DNA from: Lachnospiraceae bacterium | Lineage (GTDB): Bacteria > Bacillota_A > Clostridia > Lachnospirales > Lachnospiraceae | Length of the DNA stretch: 6,602 nucleotides | Direction of reading: 5' to 3' | Assembly (NCBI GenBank): GCA_017614185.1 | Contig: JAGACI010000012.1 | Coordinates: forward strand, 1 to 6,602 | Translations under genes and position numbers: made by a program | Notes under the pieces: generated by a model | The model's database searches: none | The model's input: only the letters and a program-made list of their open reading frames with translations | Told to the model about the DNA's origin: nothing | Part shown: positions 1 to 5,057 of the stretch, piece by piece | How positions within the stretch are numbered: the first letter of the stretch is position 1 | Layout: every line of letters begins with the position of its first letter

Positions 1-2439
1 AATCATAGCAATTTTCATGATATCAGCAGCGCTTCCCTGTATGGGAGCATTCATTGCAACTCTCTCACCAAAAGATCTTGTCATGAAGTTTGAGGAAGCA
101 AGTTCGGGAATAGGTCTTCTTCTCTTATAAAGTGTTGTCGAATAGCCCTTCTCCCTGGCATCCGAAACAGCCTTGTCAAGGAAACGCTTTACACCGGGGT
201 AAGTAACAAAATACTGCTCAATATAAGACTTTGCTTCTTTTCTTGAAATACTTAATCCCTGGCTTAGGCCAAAGGAGCTTATGCCGTATACAATGCCGAA
301 GTTAACTGCCTTGGCGTTTCTTCTTTGTAAAGGTGTAACCTCGGAAAGAGGTATATGGAATACCTCCGAAGCAGTTATGGCATGGATATCCTCGGCCTGT
401 CTGTAAGCATTGATAAGGTTCTCATCCTCAGACATATGTGCAAGTATTCTTAACTCAATCTGAGAGTAATCTGCATCTACAAATACGTATCCTGGCTTAG
501 GAATAAATACCTTTCTTATTCTTCTGCCAAGCTCGGTTCTCATCGGTATATTTTGAAGGTTCGGCTCGGTAGAACTGATACGCCCTGTTGCGGTAATGGT
601 CTGATTAAAGTTGGTATGAATTCTTTCATCATCTTCAATATAATTAGCAAGGCCATCGGCATACGTAGATTTAAGCTTTGTTAATCCTCTGTATTCGAGG
701 ATATCCGACACAATAGGATATTCTTCTGCAAGTTTTTCGAGGACATCTGCAGCTGTTGAATAACCACTCTTTGTCTTTTTACCGCCCGGAAGACCCATTT
801 TTTCAAAGAGGACTTCGCCAAGTTGCTTTGGAGAATTAATGTTAAACTCTTCTCCTGCGGCTTTAATAATCTGAGACTCGAGTTCTTCAATACGTCCTGT
901 AAGAGCGTCTCCATATTCCTTTAAAGCATCCCTGTTAACAAGCACGCCTTCTTTTTCCATCTCATAAAGAATAGCTGTCAGAGGCATTTCTATCTCGTTA
1001 AACAGTGAAAGCATGTCAAGTTCCGAAAGCTTGTCATTTAATTCCTTATATGCCTTATAAGCTATAACTGCCTTTGTGCAAAGGTAATTAATAACCTTGG
1101 TTTCATCGCTCTTATATATATCTTTTGGCGCTTCTTTACCAAAAAGCTCCTTTTCATCGGATACAGTAAGTCCAAGATATTCATTTGCAACATCAACATA
1201 GGTATAATCGTTTTTCAGAGGATTAATTATGTATGCTGCAAGAACTATATCAAAGAAGCAATCTGTTCTGGATGCATCAAAAAGTTCATACTGATGCTTA
1301 ACATCACAGGTTGAAATAATCCCGGACTTATTGATATCCCTGCATCTTTCCTTAAGATAATCTTTGGTCACAAATCCTGACACAGGGATAAAATATATGT
1401 CTTCTTCAGACAATGCAACAGCAGCTCCCAGAAGGTCGGTCCCGTCAAAAAGGCAGTCAAAGCCAACCATGGGCTGCTTACATGCCCTTCCAAACACTTC
1501 CTCAACCTCGCCAAAATCCGTAACCGACTTTAAATGTCCGGAAAAATCAGCTGTACCGGCATTCATTACATTTGATTCGAAGCGTTTAAGAAGGTTTTTA
1601 AACTCAAGCTTCTTAAACATTTCATAAGAAGCTGAATTAAAATAGCCTTCCGTTTTTGCTTCATCAAGTTTAACATCTATATCACAGTCAGTCTTAATCG
1701 TAGCAAGACGCTTTGAAAGATCAGCAAGTTCTCGGTTTTCTCTTAAAGATTCTCTGATTGAATTCTTTGAAATCTCTTCAAGATGCTCATAAATACCGTC
1801 AAGGCTCTTATAAGTAACCATAAGCTCTCTTGCAGTCTTTTCACCGACTTTCGGAACACCCGGAATGTTATCGGCTGTATCTCCCATCAAAGCCTTAAGT
1901 TCTATAAAGCCCTCAGGAGTTACTTCGTATGCGTTAAGAACATCAGCGGCATAATAATCTTCAATCTCGGTCTTTCCGCCCTTGGTTTTGGGTATTCTTA
2001 TCTTGATATGTTCAGATGCAATCTGAAGTAAATCTCTGTCGCCTGAAACAAGAGAAACTTCAAGCCCGTTCTTCTCACTCTTTTTGGCTATTGTTCCAAG
2101 AATATCGTCAGCTTCAATACCTTCCTTAAAATATATCGGAATGCCCATGGTACCAAGCACTTCTTTAATAAGAGGAACCTGCATTCTAAGTTCCTCAGGC
2201 ATAGGCTTTCTTGTGCCTTTATACTCTTTGAACATCTCATGTCTGAATGTAGGCGCAGAAGTATCGAATGCAACGATAAGATATTCAGGATTCTCTTCAT
2301 CCATGAGTTTAAAAAGAATATTTAAAAAGCCGTAGACTGCATTTGTATGAAGTCCACCGGCTGTAGTTAAGTCAGGAAGCCCGTAAAAAGCCCTGTTTAA
2401 TATGCTATGACCATCAATAAGAACAATTCTCTCAGACAT
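1..2439 (-). CDS. polA: DNA polymerase I, 3' end cut by the window edge
   Basis: Repair and Okazaki-fragment-processing DNA polymerase; 813 residues are visible with no internal stop. The 5'-nuclease domain (about 1-290) keeps its metal-binding acidic residues: D9 in LIDGHS, D59, E109/D111/D112, D134/D136, D187/D190, then the helix-hairpin-helix NIPGVPKVGEKTA. The middle domain (about 300-470) has the exonuclease fold region but not its catalytic residues: DCL at 328-330 instead of DxE, Q383 and K456 where acidic residues are expected. Proofreading is therefore probably absent, as in several Firmicute Pol I enzymes. In the polymerase domain, TGRISSTEPNLQNIP, motif A (DADYSQIELR, catalytic D657) and the O-helix (R706, K710, F714, Y718) are intact. 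Motif C lies beyond the edge; alignment in memory to the E. coli enzyme suggests about 880 residues in total. The ATG at 2437-2439 follows AAGAGG with a 5-base spacer. The gene starts 14 bases after the zinc-finger gene, so the two are probably co-transcribed. Confidence 0.97.
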   Translation of the reverse strand, partial: MSERIVLIDGHSILNRAFYGLPDLTTAGGLHTNAVYGFLNILFKLMDEENPEYLIVAFDTSAPTFRHEMFKEYKGTRKPMPEELRMQVPLIKEVLGTMGIPIYFKEGIEADDILGTIAKKSEKNGLEVSLVSGDRDLLQIASEHIKIRIPKTKGGKTEIEDYYAADVLNAYEVTPEGFIELKALMGDTADNIPGVPKVGEKTARELMVTYKSLDGIYEHLEEISKNSIRESLRENRELADLSKRLATIKTDCDIDVKLDEAKTEGYFNSASYEMFKKLEFKNLLKRFESNVMNAGTADFSGHLKSVTDFGEVEEVFGRACKQPMVGFDCLFDGTDLLGAAVALSEEDIYFIPVSGFVTKDYLKERCRDINKSGIISTCDVKHQYELFDASRTDCFFDIVLAAYIINPLKNDYTYVDVANEYLGLTVSDEKELFGKEAPKDIYKSDETKVINYLCTKAVIAYKAYKELNDKLSELDMLSLFNEIEMPLTAILYEMEKEGVLVNRDALKEYGDALTGRIEELESQIIKAAGEEFNINSPKQLGEVLFEKMGLPGGKKTKSGYSTAADVLEKLAEEYPIVSDILEYRGLTKLKSTYADGLANYIEDDERIHTNFNQTITATGRISSTEPNLQNIPMRTELGRRIRKVFIPKPGYVFVDADYSQIELRILAHMSEDENLINAYRQAEDIHAITASEVFHIPLSEVTPLQRRNAKAVNFGIVYGISSFGLSQGLSISRKEAKSYIEQYFVTYPGVKRFLDKAVSDAREKGYSTTLYKRRRPIPELASSNFMTRSFGERVAMNAPIQGSAADIMKIAMI

Positions 2440-2453
2440 AAAAACCTCTTAAA

Positions 2454-2774
2454 TCAAATAAGATAAAATACCAGGAGTGCAATCATAACTATAACGGAAC
2501 CGAATTCCAGGCCAAGTGCAACTCTCCAGAAAAACTTATGCCTGGAAAGAGCCTTCCTTGAATCATTAAGGAGGTTCCTAAGTTCACCTTCAAGTTCAAG
2601 CGAGCCGCCGTACTCAAGACGTTTCATGCCTTCGGCAACAAGGAATTGAACACTCATCTCCTCATTGCAATCGGGGCAGTTATTGATATGCTCCAAAAAC
2701 TTTTCAAGTTCTTTATAATTCAGTTGATTTTCAATAAAAACCGGAATAAGCTTCACAGTTTCCTTACAAGTCAT
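2454..2774 (-). CDS. Small membrane-anchored anti-sigma-like zinc-finger protein (zf-HC2 type)
   Basis: The product has 106 residues from the ATG at 2772-2774. C3, H29, C33 and C36 form the Cys...His-x3-Cys-x2-Cys pattern (HINNCPDC) of the putative zinc-finger/ZAS domain found in many anti-sigma factors. The preceding 25 residues fit the usual helix of that domain. Residues about 40-80 are charged and helical-looking, and residues about 86-106 form a hydrophobic segment that ends the protein. It would therefore sit in the cytoplasm tethered by a C-terminal anchor, with essentially no outer sensor domain. In this family such proteins usually bind an ECF sigma factor encoded next door, but the neighbours here are a tRNA and polA, so the partner is unknown. 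A TTG at 2784-2786 would add four residues, but it lies in the ribosome-binding site and is unlikely to be used. The zinc motif is clear; the anti-sigma role is inferred. Confidence 0.85.
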   Translation of the reverse strand: MTCKETVKLIPVFIENQLNYKELEKFLEHINNCPDCNEEMSVQFLVAEGMKRLEYGGSLELEGELRNLLNDSRKALSRHKFFWRVALGLEFGSVIVMIALLVFYLI

Positions 2775-2778
2775 AAAG

Positions 2779-2784
2779 CACCTC
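2779..2784 (-). promoter_or_regulatory. Ribosome binding site of the zinc-finger protein gene
   Basis: GAGGTG on the minus strand matches the anti-Shine-Dalgarno sequence well; the GAGG core ends 6 bases before the ATG at 2774. This settles the start at that ATG rather than at the in-frame TTG at 2784-2786, which overlaps the site. Confidence 0.75.
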
Positions 2785-2810
2785 AAAAAGCACTATTTAT
2801 CCCATGTAAC

Positions 2811-2843
2811 AAAAAAAACCTTCGATAAATGCTATCGAAGGTT
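2811..2843 (-). terminator. Intrinsic terminator after tRNA-Leu
   Basis: On the minus strand an 11-bp perfect stem (2833-2843 with 2817-2827, core CCTTCGATA) closes a 5-base loop. It is followed by a run of T: the plus strand has eight A at 2811-2818, two of which also pair at the stem base. It begins 3 bases after the tRNA 3' end. It should end the tRNA transcript and separate it from the zinc-finger-polA pair. Confidence 0.92.
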
Positions 2844-2845
2844 AA

Positions 2846-2928
2846 TGCAGGAGATGGGACTTGAACCCACACACTGTTGCCAGCGTCAGATTTTGAGTCT
2901 GATGCGTCTGCCATTCCGCCACTCCTGC
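2846..2928 (-). tRNA. tRNA-Leu, anticodon CAA
   Basis: An 83-base class II tRNA reading UUG codons. The acceptor stem GCAGGAG pairs with CTCCTGC, followed by discriminator A at 2846. The anticodon stem TCAGA/TCTGA holds the loop CTCAAAA with the anticodon at 2893-2895. The long variable arm (CGCTG, loop GCAA, CAGTG) is typical of leucine tRNAs. The T arm has the loop TTCAAGT between GTGGG and CCCAT, with one G-U pair. The 3' CCA is not encoded, so it must be added after processing. The gene has a likely promoter upstream and its own terminator. Confidence 0.97.
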
Positions 2929-2930
2929 GT

Positions 2931-2955
2931 ATTTCGGTCCTTGAACGACCGAAAT
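2931..2955. repeat. Inverted repeat between tRNA promoter and tRNA gene
   Basis: Perfect 9-bp arms, ATTTCGGTC (2931-2939) and GACCGAAAT (2947-2955), with a 7-base spacer. It ends 2 bases before the mature tRNA 5' end and begins 2 bases downstream of the proposed -10. The expected start of transcription, near 2950, falls inside one arm. No T run follows on either strand, so it does not look like a terminator. It could be a protein-binding site at the start point, or partly a leader structure removed by RNase P. Confidence 0.7.
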
Positions 2956-2957
2956 CC

Positions 2958-2986
2958 ATGATAACATATAATCAAGCCATTTACAA
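2958..2986 (-). promoter_or_regulatory. Predicted sigma-A-type promoter of tRNA-Leu
   Basis: On the minus strand, TTGTAA (2981-2986) and TATCAT (2958-2963) are separated by exactly 17 bases. The -10 is preceded by TGT, giving an extended -10. The -35 matches the TTGACA consensus at 4 of 6 positions and the -10 matches TATAAT at 5 of 6. It sits in the gap between the ung stop and the tRNA. Transcription would start near 2950, about 20 bases before the tRNA. Confidence 0.65.
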
Positions 2987-2994
2987 GTTGCTTT

Positions 2995-3669
2995 TTATAA
3001 ATCTTCTATTTGCCAATCAATGGGAGAAAGCCCATTTTTGATAAGAAAATCGTTTGTTTTGCTAAAGGGTTTACTGCCGAAAAATCCTCTGTAAGCAGAT
3101 AAGGGACTCGGGTGTGCCGATCTTATTACAAAATGCTTGGGATTGTTAAGCATGGCGCCCTTTTTCTGTGCGGGAGAACCCCAAAGTATAAACACAATCG
3201 GTCTGTCAACCTTGTTAAGCTTTTCAATTACTGCGTCAGTAAAGGTTTCCCATCCTCTTTCCTTATGTGAGAACGCCTCGTGGGCTCTTACGGTAAGAAC
3301 TGTGTTTAGCATAAGCACGCCCTGTCTGGCCCATTTCTCAAGGTATCCGTTATTCGGAATTCTGCATCCAAGATCATCCTGTAACTCTTTATATATATTT
3401 ACAAGACTTGCCGGAATTTTAATACCCGGTTTAACAGAAAAGCAAAGTCCATGTGCCTGGCCGGGCTCATGGTAAGGATCCTGCCCAAGAATAACAACCT
3501 TAACATCACTAAACGGTGTAAAATGAAACGCATTAAACAAGTCCTCTGAAGGAGGAAAAATCTGCCTTGTATTGTATTCCTCTCTGACAAACTTATACAG
3601 TTCCCTGTAGTAAGGCTTCTTAAACTCTTCTTCAAGAACATGAAGCCAATCATTATCTATTGCACTCAT
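2995..3669 (-). CDS. ung: Uracil-DNA glycosylase, family 1
   Basis: Cytosolic enzyme that cuts uracil from DNA and begins base-excision repair. The product has 224 residues from the ATG at 3667-3669, the usual family length. Seen motifs: the water-activating loop GQDPYHEPGQAHG (62-74, catalytic D64), F77 that stacks on uracil, N122 in MLNTVLTV, ILWGSPAQKK (161-170), and the DNA-intercalating loop HPSPLSAYRGFFG with H186 and L190. All match the E. coli enzyme within one position, so it should be active. An in-frame TTG at 3676-3678 could add three residues and overlap hisF, but the ATG fits the family N-terminus better. No strong Shine-Dalgarno site precedes the ATG. It lies one base after the hisF stop (TAAGATG), so translation is probably coupled to hisF. 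No terminator is visible after the stop, and read-through into the tRNA promoter region is possible. Confidence 0.97.
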   Translation of the reverse strand: MSAIDNDWLHVLEEEFKKPYYRELYKFVREEYNTRQIFPPSEDLFNAFHFTPFSDVKVVILGQDPYHEPGQAHGLCFSVKPGIKIPASLVNIYKELQDDLGCRIPNNGYLEKWARQGVLMLNTVLTVRAHEAFSHKERGWETFTDAVIEKLNKVDRPIVFILWGSPAQKKGAMLNNPKHFVIRSAHPSPLSAYRGFFGSKPFSKTNDFLIKNGLSPIDWQIEDL

Positions 3670-3670
3670 C

Positions 3671-4435
3671 TTAATCAATTCTTACGGAAACACCCTTATC
3701 TCTTAAGTAGTGTTTTAAATCCAAAATTTCAAGTTCTTTAAAATGGAATAACGAAGCTGCAAGAGCAGCATCTGCATTGGCATCGGTCAAAACATCATAA
3801 AAGTCCTGTTTCTTTCCGGCTCCGCCTGAAGCTATAACAGGAACATTAACCTCGTTTGCGATTATGCTTGTAAGGTCTAAATCGTATCCTTCTTTAGTTC
3901 CGTCGCAGTCCATACTGGTTAAAAGGATTTCTCCGGCGCCAAGAGAAACAGCTTTTTTAGCCCACTCAACAGCATCCATCTTCATGTCAACTCTTCCGCC
4001 GTTTTTATAAATGTTCCAGCCAGATCCATCCTCTCGTCTCTTCGCATCTATTGCGACAACTACGCACTGACTGCCAAACTTATATGCTGCTTCGCTTATA
4101 AGATTGGGGTTCATTATAGCGGCAGAATTAATTGAAATCTTATCTGCACCTTCTCGAAGGATTGCTTTAAAATCATCTACTGTTCTTATTCCTCCACCTA
4201 CAGTAAATGGAATAAAAACCTGGTCTGCAACTGCTCTGACCCACGAAAGCTGAGTATCCCTTGAATCAGCGGATGCCGTGATATCCAAAAATACAAGTTC
4301 ATCGGCTCCCGCTTTGTCATAGGCCGCAGCAACAGATGCAGGGTCACCTGCATCTCTTAAATTTACAAAATTTATACCCTTAACAACCCTTGCATCTTTA
4401 ATATCCAGGCAAGGTATGATTCTCTTTGTGTGCAT
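3671..4435 (-). CDS. hisF: Imidazole glycerol phosphate synthase, cyclase subunit
   Basis: The product has 254 residues, standard for HisF. It is a (beta/alpha)8-barrel that uses ammonia delivered from HisH to convert PRFAR into imidazole glycerol phosphate, for histidine, and AICAR, which returns to purine synthesis. The catalytic aspartates are D11 ([15 protein letters not shown]) and D130 (VVVAIDAKR). Phosphate-binding segments are TVGGGIR (79-84) near the middle and SGGAGK near the C-terminus. The start is ATG 4433-4435, with GGAG placed 7 bases upstream inside the end of hisH. One base separates it from the hisH stop, and one base separates its stop from the ung ATG. Clostridial his operons often place hisA between hisH and hisF; hisA is absent here. 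Confidence 0.97.
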   Translation of the reverse strand: MHTKRIIPCLDIKDARVVKGINFVNLRDAGDPASVAAAYDKAGADELVFLDITASADSRDTQLSWVRAVADQVFIPFTVGGGIRTVDDFKAILREGADKISINSAAIMNPNLISEAAYKFGSQCVVVAIDAKRREDGSGWNIYKNGGRVDMKMDAVEWAKKAVSLGAGEILLTSMDCDGTKEGYDLDLTSIIANEVNVPVIASGGAGKKQDFYDVLTDANADAALAASLFHFKELEILDLKHYLRDKGVSVRID

Positions 4436-4436
4436 C

Positions 4437-5057
4437 TTAAAGCTCCATGAAATTCTTAATTATCGAAAGACCGACTTCGGAACTCTTCTCAGGATGGAAC
4501 TGACATCCAAAGACATTATTCCTTTCAACCGATGCGTGCACCGTAACTCCATAGCTGCAGGTTGCAACAACATCTTCAGGATTCTTTGCCTTCAAATAAT
4601 ACGAATGAACAAAGTAAACATAGCTGCCTTCCGAAATACCCTTAAACAGGCGTCCCTTATTGGGAAAATCAAGAGAATTCCATCCTATCTGAGGTACCTT
4701 TAATCCCATGTCGCCCGGGAATTTATGAATATATCCGTCAAGAAGAGAGAGTCCATCAACTCCGGGGGATTCATCGCTTCCTTCAAACATAAGCTGAAGA
4801 CCGAGGCAGATGCCAAGGAAAGGTTTTCCGGTTTTAACATACTCTTTTATCGTATCGATAAGATCATACTTTTTGAGGTTATCCATGGCATCGCCAAAAG
4901 ATCCGACACCCGGCAAAATCACCTTATCAGCCTTCATAATGGTATCTTTATCTCTGGTTAAAATGCCTTTACCGCCACAATGAGCAATGACTCTTTCGAC
5001 GCTTTTAATGTTTCCTGCGTCATAATCAATTATTGCAATATATGAATCACTACTCAT
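4437..5057 (-). CDS. hisH: Imidazole glycerol phosphate synthase, glutamine amidotransferase subunit
   Basis: The product has 206 residues, the usual length for HisH. This class I glutaminase releases ammonia from glutamine and passes it to HisF in the heterodimer. The nucleophile C84 is in GICLGLQ, and H188 and E190 in FHPEKSS complete the catalytic triad. PGVGSFG (49-55) is the conserved segment near the oxyanion site. The ATG at 5055-5057 lies inside the last codons of the upstream membrane-protein gene (ATGAGTAG, overlap 8 bases). Only a weak GGAAA precedes it, so initiation probably depends on ribosomes finishing the upstream gene. The first residues lead straight into the beta strand [10 protein letters not shown], which supports this start. 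Confidence 0.97.
   Translation of the reverse strand: MSSDSYIAIIDYDAGNIKSVERVIAHCGGKGILTRDKDTIMKADKVILPGVGSFGDAMDNLKKYDLIDTIKEYVKTGKPFLGICLGLQLMFEGSDESPGVDGLSLLDGYIHKFPGDMGLKVPQIGWNSLDFPNKGRLFKGISEGSYVYFVHSYYLKAKNPEDVVATCSYGVTVHASVERNNVFGCQFHPEKSSEVGLSIIKNFMEL

Noticed and set aside
2931..2955. Inverted repeat as a terminator of ung
   Set aside because: No T run follows on the minus strand; the tRNA starts 2 bases later.
2995..3678. TTG at 3676-3678 as the ung start
   Set aside because: The ATG at 3669 is one base after the hisF stop, gives the family's usual N-terminus and places the catalytic Asp at position 64; the TTG has no better ribosome-binding site.
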